A stretch of 64,000 nt of DNA from an uncultured Porphyromonadaceae bacterium (GTDB taxonomy: Bacteria > Bacteroidota > Bacteroidia > Bacteroidales > Muribaculaceae), in assembly GCA_900545955.1 (NCBI GenBank), contig URAU01000002.1, positions 1-64,000 of the forward strand, written 5' to 3'. The notes below the pieces were generated by a model. The model was given only the letters and a program-made list of their open reading frames with translations. It did no database searches and had not been told where the DNA came from. Below are positions 16,637 through 24,246 of this stretch, one piece after another. Position 1 is the stretch's first letter. Each line of letters opens with the position of its first letter. A program made the translations under genes and the position numbers.

Positions 16637-18523
16637 ATGGAGCAGATCAAACACGAGTGCGGCATCGCACTCATCCGGCTTCTCAAGCCTCTGAACTATT
16701 ATAAAGAGAAATACGGCTCGGCCAGCTACGGCCTCAATAAGCTCTATCTCCTCATGGAGAAGCAGCACAACCGCGGCCAGGAAGCCGCCGGAGTGGGAGT
16801 AGTCAAGCTCCGGGCCCTTCCCGGCAGCGAATACCTCTATCGCGAGCGTGCGCTCGGGCCGAGTGCCATCGGCGACATTTTCAGCAAGATGCGCCACGCC
16901 ATCGCCGATTTCGACCCCACGGCCCACACAGCGCGCGAAGTCGAGGAGGAAGCACCCTTCCTCGGCGAAATCTACATGGGCCATCTGCGCTACAGCACTA
17001 CCGGCCGCTCGGGCATGAGCTACGTCCACCCTTTCCTGCGCCGCAACAACTGGCGCTCGCGCAATCTGATGCTCTGCGGCAACTTCAACATGACCAATGT
17101 CGACAGCCTTTTCGAGGCGATAGTGTCGCGCGGACAGCATCCGCGCATCTACAGCGACACCATCATGCTCCTCGAGCAACTCGGCTACGCGCTCGACAGC
17201 GAGCACTCACGGCTCTATCATGAGCTGCGCTCCACGCTGGAGGAACCCGAGCTGACCCGCGCCATCGAGTCGCAGCTCGACATCGAGCGCGTGCTGCGCT
17301 CCGAGGCCCCTGGTTGGGACGGCGGTTTCGTAATGTGCGGTTGCACCGGATCCGGCGACATGTTCGCCCTGCGCGACCGCCACGGCATCCGTCCGGCCTT
17401 CTATTTCGCCGACGACGAGGTGATTGCCGTAGCCTCCGAGCGCCCCGTGCTCTCCACCGCCTTCAACATCCCCACCGACCATATCCGCGAGCTCGCCCCC
17501 GGCTCCGCCCTGATATCCGACAGCCGCGGCCGCCACCGCGTATGCCCCATCCTGGAGCCGGGCCGCAATGCCCGCTGCTCGTTCGAGCGCGTATATTTCT
17601 CGCGCGGCAGCGACGCCGACATCTACCGCGAGCGCAAGCGCCTGGGGCGTAACCTCGTGCCGCAGCTGCTCCAGGCTATCGGAGGCGACACCGACTCCGC
17701 CGTTTTCTCCTTCATCCCCAACACCGCCGAGGTAGCCTTCATGGGCCTGCAGCAGGCTCTGGAGGAGCATCTGGAAGACGAGAAGATGTGCGCCATCAAC
17801 CGCGCGCAGAAAGCCGGCGATCTGAATCCCGTATCGCTTGCGCGCATCATGCGGCGCCATATCCGCGTGGAGAAAGTCGTCATCAAGGATATAAAGCTGC
17901 GCACATTCATAGCCGAAGGCTCCGAGCGCAACGACCTTGCCGCCCACGTCTACGACATCACCTACGGAACCATCCGCCCCGGCATCGACACCGTAGCCGT
18001 AATCGACGACTCGATAGTGCGCGGCACCACCCTCCGCCAGTCGATTCTCGCCATGCTCGGGCGCCTCGATCCGCGCCACATCGTAGTGCTCAGTTCATCG
18101 CCCCAGGTGCGCTACCCCGACTGCTACGGCATCGACATGAGCCGTATGGCCGAGTTCATCGCCTTCCGCGCCGCCGTAGCCCTTCTGCGCGAATCGGGCC
18201 GCGAAAGCATTCTCGACGACACCTACGCCCGCTGCAAAGCCATGGCGAAAGCCCCCGACACCGAACTTGAAAACTGTGTGAAGGCCGTCTACGCCCCCTT
18301 CACCGACCGCCAGATTTCGGAGAAAATCGCCGAAATGCTCCGTCCGGAAGGCTTCAAGCCGAAAGTCACCATCATCTATCAGACACTCGAAGGACTCCAC
18401 GAGGCCATCCCAGGCCATCCCGGCGACTGGTATTTTTCGGGCAACTACCCTACCCCCGGCGCCATCCGCCTGGTCAACCAGGCATTCGTCAACTACTACG
18501 AAGGCCACGCCGACCGCCGCTGA
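16637..18523 (+). CDS. purF: Amidophosphoribosyltransferase, long PurF-like form
   Basis: The N-terminal class II glutamine amidotransferase domain is followed by a phosphoribosyltransferase domain, as in PurF, which makes phosphoribosylamine from PRPP and glutamine. The nucleophile is expected at Cys8 (MEQIKHECGIA), so a seven-residue leader must be removed or the mature end differs. KQHNRGQEAAGVG is the glutamine-site region, HLRYSTTG and RDRHGIRP are PurF motifs, and AVIDDSIVRGTTLR near 455 is the PRPP loop. At 628 residues it is over 100 longer than canonical PurF; such a long form occurs in Bacteroidota, sometimes beside a normal PurF. Whether this copy is the main enzyme cannot be told here. 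An upstream in-frame TTG at 16601 overlaps the -7 box, so ATG was chosen. Confidence 0.8.
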   Translation: MEQIKHECGIALIRLLKPLNYYKEKYGSASYGLNKLYLLMEKQHNRGQEAAGVGVVKLRALPGSEYLYRERALGPSAIGDIFSKMRHAIADFDPTAHTAREVEEEAPFLGEIYMGHLRYSTTGRSGMSYVHPFLRRNNWRSRNLMLCGNFNMTNVDSLFEAIVSRGQHPRIYSDTIMLLEQLGYALDSEHSRLYHELRSTLEEPELTRAIESQLDIERVLRSEAPGWDGGFVMCGCTGSGDMFALRDRHGIRPAFYFADDEVIAVASERPVLSTAFNIPTDHIRELAPGSALISDSRGRHRVCPILEPGRNARCSFERVYFSRGSDADIYRERKRLGRNLVPQLLQAIGGDTDSAVFSFIPNTAEVAFMGLQQALEEHLEDEKMCAINRAQKAGDLNPVSLARIMRRHIRVEKVVIKDIKLRTFIAEGSERNDLAAHVYDITYGTIRPGIDTVAVIDDSIVRGTTLRQSILAMLGRLDPRHIVVLSSSPQVRYPDCYGIDMSRMAEFIAFRAAVALLRESGRESILDDTYARCKAMAKAPDTELENCVKAVYAPFTDRQISEKIAEMLRPEGFKPKVTIIYQTLEGLHEAIPGHPGDWYFSGNYPTPGAIRLVNQAFVNYYEGHADRR

Positions 18524-18562
18524 ATCCCCACTCAACCACCCATACCTAAATTTCATTAGAGC

Positions 18563-18587
18563 AGCGGATGGCCGGCTACCGTCCGCT
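18563..18587 (+). terminator. Hairpin after the amidophosphoribosyltransferase gene
   Basis: AGCGGATGG pairs with CCGTCCGCT (one G-T pair) about 40 nt after the stop. No strong T-run follows. Confidence 0.4.
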
Positions 18588-18641
18588 ACCCAATTGTGAG
18601 TATTTTTATGCGTTGGGGCGCGCTATGTTGGTAATTAATAT

Positions 18642-18649
18642 TAATTTTG
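18642..18649 (+). promoter_or_regulatory. -7 box for the secreted protein gene at 18753
   Basis: TAATTTTG, about 100 nt before the start codon. Confidence 0.55.
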
Positions 18650-18752
18650 CGGCATCAATTCAAAACCAATAGCGACAATTAAACACCCGACAGCGCTTAT
18701 CCAAAAATTGCGAAAAGGATTATCCGGCTGTCATTCAAAAAACATCATGCTC

Positions 18753-20381
18753 ATGAAGAAAACTTTACTTCTAAGTGCTCTCCTCTTCTCCGCGGCCGCA
18801 GCAAATGCCGCCGACGTAACGGCCACATATCAGGCAAGCATCTGGCTGAAATCCGCCAACATGTGTAACTTCGACGCCCTCGCTCCGGCAACCGACACAG
18901 ACTTCTACGTAGGCGGCACTTTCGACAACGGAACGGCCTCCAAAACCGCCGAGGCGCTCTATTGGTCTGACACAGAAATCGTGGCCAAGGACAGCTACAC
19001 CGGCTCGATAGTGAAGAATGTGCTCCTGGCACGCGCCGACGCCCAGTGCGCGCCGGTATGGACCATCGCCCCCGACTTCGCCCAGTGTGAGAGTAACGGC
19101 GTATTCCTGACGCGCCTGCAGAGCGGCTCTGCCGTTTATGCCTTTAACCTGCGCGCATCCAATGCCGCCTCGGGCAAGGCTTTCTCCTTCACCGACAAGC
19201 TCGGCAAGAAGGTTGAGATCAGCGTAGCCCCGCAGGCTACGGCCACCAATACCAGCTGCGGCCTGATTCTCTGCCTCTCGCCCAACGGCGTCTACCAGTG
19301 GCACGTTGTAATCGAGGCCGACAACTTCACCGCCGAAGACACCTCGGTGGCAGCTCCCGTAACGTTCACAGCGACATCGATTGTCGCCGACAGACACGAC
19401 AACGTTTTCCTTGGCGGCAACTACGGTGGCGGATACCTTGATTTCGGCAACGGCGTGAAGGCTCCTGCTGCCGCCAACACCACCATCACCAACGGCAAAG
19501 CCGCCGGCGCCACTTCGTTTGTAGTGAAAATCAACCACGAGGGTAAAGCCACTTCAGTACTCACCGCTCTCGCCGGTGCAGGCGCCGGAGCAAAGGAAAC
19601 ACAGCAGGTGCTCGCCACCGATGGCTCACAGCTCGCTCTGGCCGAATATGTCGACGCAGCTGCCGGCAAATCAATCCGCTACTTCCGGCTTGACGGCACC
19701 CTCGATCTTGTAGCCGACCCAACGGAATATTCCATCGCCACAACGGGAACCGTGCAGCTTTCATCTGCGGCATTCCATTCCGGCGAACTGCTGATCAACG
19801 GCAACTCCAACCAAGCTCTTACCCAGGATGATGAGAAAATCTTCACCCCGGCCGCAGCAGCCAAACTCGAGGGACTCACCATCCGCGCAAGCTATACCCC
19901 GGGTGCACCCTCCACCTGCTATGCCACCGGTGTCAACATCGGCCAGACCAACTACAGCTGGGTCAGCGACGGCAAACTCCTTACCTACGGCTACTGCATG
20001 ACCGGCAGCAAGGTGAACCTCAACGTATTCGACTACGCCACCGCCAAGCGCCTGCAGACCATCGACCTCGCCGTGGCAGGCACCACCAAATCCGCCTTCT
20101 TCAACGAAAACAACAATACCCTGTACGGCACAAGCTATGCCCGCTCAGCATCCTTCCCCGGCACTGATGTGAAATACACTGCAACTGCCTTCAACGGCAT
20201 TCTCGGCGCATGGAATGTTGCCGGTCTCAGCGGCGCAATCAACTCCGTGGCCGACGACACCATCGTCGCCGACGCCCCCGTTGAATATTTCAACCTGCAG
20301 GGAATGCGTGTAGTCAACCCCTCGAAGGGCTCGCTCGTAATCCGCCGCCAGGGCACTAAAGTCGCCAAGGTGATTTTCTGA
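18753..20381 (+). CDS. Secreted beta-propeller-like protein with type IX-like C-terminal tail
   Basis: The 542-residue product has a Sec signal (MKKTLLLSALLFSAAAANA). The middle contains segments such as SIVADRHDNVFLGGNYGGGYLDFGNG, resembling SBBP beta-propeller blades, followed by FVVKINHEGK. The end VEYFNLQGMRVVNPSKG-SLVIRRQGTKVAKVIF matches the short C-terminal domain of many Bacteroidales secreted proteins, related to type IX sorting tails. Function unknown; a surface or secreted binding role is inferred. A second in-frame ATG at 18747 would add two residues; the MKK start is the better signal-peptide start. The gene is alone, ending at a shared terminator before GH51. Confidence 0.65.
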   Translation: MKKTLLLSALLFSAAAANAADVTATYQASIWLKSANMCNFDALAPATDTDFYVGGTFDNGTASKTAEALYWSDTEIVAKDSYTGSIVKNVLLARADAQCAPVWTIAPDFAQCESNGVFLTRLQSGSAVYAFNLRASNAASGKAFSFTDKLGKKVEISVAPQATATNTSCGLILCLSPNGVYQWHVVIEADNFTAEDTSVAAPVTFTATSIVADRHDNVFLGGNYGGGYLDFGNGVKAPAAANTTITNGKAAGATSFVVKINHEGKATSVLTALAGAGAGAKETQQVLATDGSQLALAEYVDAAAGKSIRYFRLDGTLDLVADPTEYSIATTGTVQLSSAAFHSGELLINGNSNQALTQDDEKIFTPAAAAKLEGLTIRASYTPGAPSTCYATGVNIGQTNYSWVSDGKLLTYGYCMTGSKVNLNVFDYATAKRLQTIDLAVAGTTKSAFFNENNNTLYGTSYARSASFPGTDVKYTATAFNGILGAWNVAGLSGAINSVADDTIVADAPVEYFNLQGMRVVNPSKGSLVIRRQGTKVAKVIF

Positions 20382-20459
20382 TCGCCGCGGTCAGCATAAG
20401 GATAAACCACTTTTGATTTTTGAGTAACTTTTAGTTTTTACGTAAGCAAAGACGAAACA

Positions 20460-20486
20460 GGCCCCCGCGTGAGCAGGGGCCTTTTC
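20460..20486. terminator. Intrinsic terminator between convergent genes
   Basis: GGCCCC-(CGCGTGAGCA)-GGGGCC followed by TTTT; it lies 80 nt after the stop at 20381 and just before the end of the convergent GH51 gene. Confidence 0.75.
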
Positions 20487-20506
20487 ATATGCTTTAGTGG
20501 CATGCA

Positions 20507-22963
20507 TTACTTGCTGAATCTCAGCACCGTGAAGGAATATGGCGGGAGGATAATCTGCGCAGGGACGGCGTCGAGGGCCGTCACCTCGGGGAGGGCGTCG
20601 GTCTGCGCGGGGGTGCCCTTCAGCGTGGTGCGCGAGATGGCCGAGGGGGTGAATCCAAGCGTGGAGGCCAGGTCAGTATCGAGCTGAACCTCAACGGGGA
20701 GCAGGTTGGCGAGTTTCACCACGGTATCGCCGCCGGGAGTGCGGACGATGGAAACGCCCACGCGGCGCGTTGCGTCGGCACCGGGATCACCACCCTCATA
20801 GCTGAGGGCGGAATTTACATAGGTCGTGCCGGAGTTGGCACCGTAGAGCTGCTGCACATGATAGTCGACGGTAGGACGGACTTCCGTGTTGCTGAAATAT
20901 ATCAGGTCGGGGCGCCATTGCGTGTGGCCGTCTTTTGCAAGCAGGGGTGCGTAGGAGGCCATCTCCACCACGTCGGCGTTGCGCTCCACGGCGGTGAGAT
21001 AGAGAGCTTCGGCCAGGGCGGTCTCCACGTTGCTGGGACGGCCGTCGAGATGGGCGGCCCATTCGCCGAGATAAACGTGGGGCTTGCTGCGGTCGTACGA
21101 ATCGTAATAGTCCTGGTTGTGAATCATCCATCCGGGCTGCACGTAGTAGTGTTCGTCGACCATGGGAACGCCCTTCTCGGTGGCGAGCTGCCAGCCGAGC
21201 TCATAGTCGGTGCCTTCGTAGAAGGGGCCGACGGTGCCGATTACCTTCACCTCGGGGTGAGCGGCGGCCACGGCATCGTAGATTTTGTTGAAGCGCTCGG
21301 TAAACACCGGAGTAATCATATCCTCGTTGCCGATGCCTATGTATTTGAGGTTGAACGGCTCGGGATGGCCGGCCTCGGCGCGGAGCCGACCCCATCGGGT
21401 GGTGCGGGCGTCGCCGTTGGCATATTCTATCAGATCGAGCACATCCTGAACGTAGGCGTCCATCTCCTCCATCGGGATGCCGCACTGCTGGCCGTAGGAG
21501 GCTGTGAAGGTGTGGCTGTGGTGCGACGCGTCGCCAGAGTTCTGGCAGGGGACGCCTGCGGCCACTACCGGCAGCGGCTCGGCGCCGATGTCCTCGCAGA
21601 AGAGGAAATATTCATGGTAGCCCAGGCCTCGGGTCTGATGGTAGCCCCAGAGGTTACTCAGCGGCTTGCGCGCCTCAAGCGGACCGATGGAGCCCTTCCA
21701 GTCGTAGATGTTGTCGACACCGTCGCCGTGGGCCACACAGCCGCCTGGAAAGCGTACGAAGCGCGGATGGAGGTCGGCGAGCGTCTGCGCCAGGTCGGTG
21801 CGCAGGCCGTTGCGGCGCCCCTTGAAGGTGTTGCGCGGGAAGAGCGAAATCATGTCGAGATGCAGTTCGTCGGGAGCCGAGGGGATAAGCACAAGCCGGC
21901 CGCAGGAGGTTGATTCCGAAGGGGTAAGTGTTACCTTGTACTCCTTCCACCCCTTCCCACGGGGCGAAAGCGTGGCCGAAGCGAGGATGTTGCCGAGCGT
22001 GTCGCGCAACTCGGCGCGGAGTTTTACGGCCTTGGCCCCGGCGCCGAGGCGCGAACGCAGCGAAAGGTCATATTTCTCACCCTTGCGGAGGGCGATGCCG
22101 TCGAAGCCGCTGTTGCTGAGTGTCTGCCCCTTGAGCACGGCGTAGTGCGGATTGTTGGGGTGGATGGGATCGGTGGTGGCGATTACCGGACGTCCGGCGG
22201 CATCGTCGGTATGCCAGGAGGTAGTGGCCGACCACTTGCTGCGGTCCTTGGAGTTGTATTCAAAGTCGCGGTTCTGGATAAGTTCGGCATATAAGCCGCC
22301 GTCGGCTGCGTAGTTGATATCCTCGAAGAAAATGCCCATCAGATTGGGGCTGATGGCCTTGGTGGAGTCGGGATAGACCGTGAGCGCCCCCTTCAGAGGC
22401 TTCAGTGAGGCGAAGCGCACGGCATCGCCGGCCATAGTCTGCGCATGGAGGGCGTCGCGGTAGGCGCGATGGTCGCCGTAGCGGCGCAGCGCCTCAACGA
22501 GCGAGTACGGCACCTTCTGCACCATCCCATCGCGTTCCTTAGATCCCACGCGAGCCTTGAGCGGCGTGGCCTTCGAGGCTACGGAAGCCGGAGCGGCGTC
22601 GGTGTAGGTCTGCGCGCCCCAGCGGATAAGGTCGGGCGACTCCACGCGTGCCCATCCCTTACCCTCGGGAGAGAGCTCCCAGGTAGCTACCCAGGTGCCG
22701 TCGGCCTTTTGCGCCAGCGAAGGGTGGAACATCTTCTTCATCCGTCCCCAGGGGCCGAAATCGCTGTTGACCACGGAATTGCCGTTGTTGAGCTTCTGCC
22801 ACGACGTCCCGTCGGCGCTCCAGGCGAGCCTCAGGCCACCCTCACCATTGGCGTTGGCATACGAAAAGATATAGACGGAGTCGGGCTGATTGGCATCGGC
22901 CGCAGGCGCACCCACCGAAAGAGCCGCCACAGCTATCCCCATCCCGAGAATCATTTTCTTCAT
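20507..22963 (-). CDS. GH51 alpha-L-arabinofuranosidase with N-terminal GH43-like fragment
   Basis: GH51 enzymes remove terminal arabinofuranose from arabinan and arabinoxylan. The 818-residue product has a signal peptide (ends near GAPAADA). The first about 170 residues look like part of a GH43-type five-bladed propeller (SYANANGEGGLRLAWS, WSPDLIRWG-type strings). The GH51 catalytic module follows from about 195, with SPNLMGIFFEDINYAADGGLYAEL. The acid/base is Glu547 in GIGNEDM and the nucleophile Glu634 in YLGEWAAH. A CBM-like jellyroll region lies at about 255-340. The apparent upstream start is TTG; the ATG at 22963 opens a good signal peptide. Secreted or periplasmic plant-glycan degradation is inferred; no SusCD pair is in the window. 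Confidence 0.9.
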   Translation of the reverse strand: MKKMILGMGIAVAALSVGAPAADANQPDSVYIFSYANANGEGGLRLAWSADGTSWQKLNNGNSVVNSDFGPWGRMKKMFHPSLAQKADGTWVATWELSPEGKGWARVESPDLIRWGAQTYTDAAPASVASKATPLKARVGSKERDGMVQKVPYSLVEALRRYGDHRAYRDALHAQTMAGDAVRFASLKPLKGALTVYPDSTKAISPNLMGIFFEDINYAADGGLYAELIQNRDFEYNSKDRSKWSATTSWHTDDAAGRPVIATTDPIHPNNPHYAVLKGQTLSNSGFDGIALRKGEKYDLSLRSRLGAGAKAVKLRAELRDTLGNILASATLSPRGKGWKEYKVTLTPSESTSCGRLVLIPSAPDELHLDMISLFPRNTFKGRRNGLRTDLAQTLADLHPRFVRFPGGCVAHGDGVDNIYDWKGSIGPLEARKPLSNLWGYHQTRGLGYHEYFLFCEDIGAEPLPVVAAGVPCQNSGDASHHSHTFTASYGQQCGIPMEEMDAYVQDVLDLIEYANGDARTTRWGRLRAEAGHPEPFNLKYIGIGNEDMITPVFTERFNKIYDAVAAAHPEVKVIGTVGPFYEGTDYELGWQLATEKGVPMVDEHYYVQPGWMIHNQDYYDSYDRSKPHVYLGEWAAHLDGRPSNVETALAEALYLTAVERNADVVEMASYAPLLAKDGHTQWRPDLIYFSNTEVRPTVDYHVQQLYGANSGTTYVNSALSYEGGDPGADATRRVGVSIVRTPGGDTVVKLANLLPVEVQLDTDLASTLGFTPSAISRTTLKGTPAQTDALPEVTALDAVPAQIILPPYSFTVLRFSK

Positions 22964-23022
22964 GGTTAGATTCAAATTCAAATAAACAGGTTATAAAAGA
23001 TAGGTCTGTAAATATTTCCCCA

Positions 23023-23030
23023 CAAATTTA
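23023..23030 (-). promoter_or_regulatory. -7 box for GH51
   Basis: CAAATTTA on the plus strand is TAAATTTG on the minus strand, about 60 nt upstream of the ATG at 22963. Confidence 0.55.
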
Positions 23031-23071
23031 GGGATTTCGCCCCACACCCGCAAACCGCCTGCCAATCCCCA

Positions 23072-23138
23072 AAACCACTACGCCCCGCTACGGAAGCATG
23101 GATCCTGAACATGCTTCCATAACGGGGCGTAGTGGTTT
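23072..23138. repeat. Long inverted repeat, 29-bp arms, between divergent promoters
   Basis: Left arm 23072-23100 (starts AAACCACTACGCCCCG, ends GGAAGCATG) and right arm 23110-23138 are reverse complements except at two positions, with a 9-nt loop GATCCTGAA. It lies upstream of both neighbouring genes, between the -7 boxes at 23023-23030 (minus) and 23191-23198 (plus), so it is not a terminator of either. Confidence 0.85.
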
Positions 23139-23190
23139 AGATCCAAACAAAATTCACAACTTTTGGGTTGTATTATATAGAGATTATATT

Positions 23191-23198
23191 TATCTTTG
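23191..23198 (+). promoter_or_regulatory. -7 box for the HTH/toxin-like pair
   Basis: TATCTTTG ends 15 nt before the ATG at 23214, so the leader would be only about 10 nt. Confidence 0.55.
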
Positions 23199-23213
23199 CA
23201 GAAAAGAATCGAT

Positions 23214-23765
23214 ATGACTTTTGATCTGATTACAGATAACGGCCATCTTTGGGCAGTCAGATATGACAACTGTCTCGATAATGTCCTTGACACCATTCTG
23301 GACCAATGGAATGATGTTGCTTGGCTTCGTTCTTTCTTCAAGAAAAATATAGCAGATTTAACATCCTACTTCAAGATTACAGATTTGAATCAGGCTATAT
23401 ATGATACAATTGAGGACAGCGAGAAGCTACAATGTCTTATAATGGATATCTCACCCGATGCAAACCTTGATGAGATTTTCCGACCCCTGGAGAACGAACG
23501 TTCGCAGGAAATGATGCTTGGGAAGGAGAAAGCACGGCTGCACCAAACACCGAGACACGCCTCTTGGCTCAGAATATATGCCATCCGGTTAGAGCCGGGC
23601 ATATACATCATTACAGGCGGTGCGATAAAATTGACACACACAATGCAAGAGCGCGAACACACTTTGGTGGAATTAGCGCGAATGGAGAAGGTTAGAAACC
23701 ATCTAATTGAAAAAGGAATTTCCGATATGGATTCCTTTAATGATTATCTAAGAGAAATACACTGA
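23214..23765 (+). CDS. Protein of unknown function in an HTH-paired, toxin-antitoxin-like module
   Basis: The 183-residue product is not recognised with certainty. Its C-terminal half (HASWLRIYAIRLEPGIYIITGGAIKLT, then a charged helix with VELARMEKVRNHLIEKG) resembles the beta-sheet-plus-helix core of RelE/HigB-like toxins, and the gene is followed 14 nt later by an XRE-type HTH gene, the toxin-first order of HigBA-type modules. The N-terminal half is an acidic helical region with no known motif. There is an in-frame TTG at 23196 inside the -7 box; the ATG at 23214 was preferred. The composition is AT-richer than its neighbours, suggesting acquisition. Toxicity is an inference. Confidence 0.55.
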   Translation: MTFDLITDNGHLWAVRYDNCLDNVLDTILDQWNDVAWLRSFFKKNIADLTSYFKITDLNQAIYDTIEDSEKLQCLIMDISPDANLDEIFRPLENERSQEMMLGKEKARLHQTPRHASWLRIYAIRLEPGIYIITGGAIKLTHTMQEREHTLVELARMEKVRNHLIEKGISDMDSFNDYLREIH

Positions 23766-23779
23766 GAAAGGAGGATAAG

Positions 23780-24097
23780 ATGAAGACAAGGAAGGAAATG
23801 GTGGCGAAACTGGAGGAGCATCGGAGCGCAACGCCATCGAAATGGCGCGAAAAGGCGGAATGGCGTCTTGCAAATAAGTCCTGGCTGAGGGTTTCGCAGA
23901 AAATCGCCATGATGATGCTTGACAAAATGGAAGAACTGGGACTGACACAGAAGGCTGTGGCCGAAAGGATGGGCTGCTCCCAGCAATACGTCTCACGGGT
24001 ACTGAAGGGGACAGAAAATCTTTCAATCGAAACTATCTCAAAGATTGAGAACGCCCTGGATCTGGAGATTCTGGAACCGATTTGCATTCCCCGCTGA
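23780..24097 (+). CDS. XRE-family HTH regulator (putative antitoxin)
   Basis: The 105-residue product has an N-terminal charged helical extension (residues 1-45) and a C-terminal HTH_XRE domain at about 50-98: LDKMEELGLTQKAVAERMGCS-type helices followed by QQYVSRVLKG, the recognition helix. It lies 14 nt after the unknown gene at 23214 and reads in the same direction, as an autoregulating antitoxin would. The long inverted repeat at 23072-23138 upstream of the pair is a possible operator, although it is far from the -7 box. Confidence 0.75.
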   Translation: MKTRKEMVAKLEEHRSATPSKWREKAEWRLANKSWLRVSQKIAMMMLDKMEELGLTQKAVAERMGCSQQYVSRVLKGTENLSIETISKIENALDLEILEPICIPR

Positions 24098-24165
24098 CAG
24101 GTAGGGCAAGCAACTGAGGGAAATATGGCGGGAAAGGTGGATTTTTAAAAACGGGGGGAATTTTG

Positions 24166-24173
24166 TAATTTTG
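24166..24173 (+). promoter_or_regulatory. -7 box for metG
   Basis: TAATTTTG, about 73 nt before the metG ATG. Confidence 0.6.
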
Positions 24174-24190
24174 CGGATTAAATGCCGAAA

Positions 24191-24210
24191 AAGGCGCATC
24201 CCTGCGCCTT
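24191..24210 (+). promoter_or_regulatory. Hairpin in the metG leader
   Basis: AAGGCGCA (24191-24198) and TGCGCCTT (24203-24210) form a perfect 8-bp stem with a TCCC loop, starting roughly 10 nt after the predicted start of transcription. No T-box or known methionine riboswitch is recognisable. Confidence 0.45.
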
Positions 24211-24246
24211 CGGCGCTCTGACTTGATTTATAATTTGCAGACTGAT

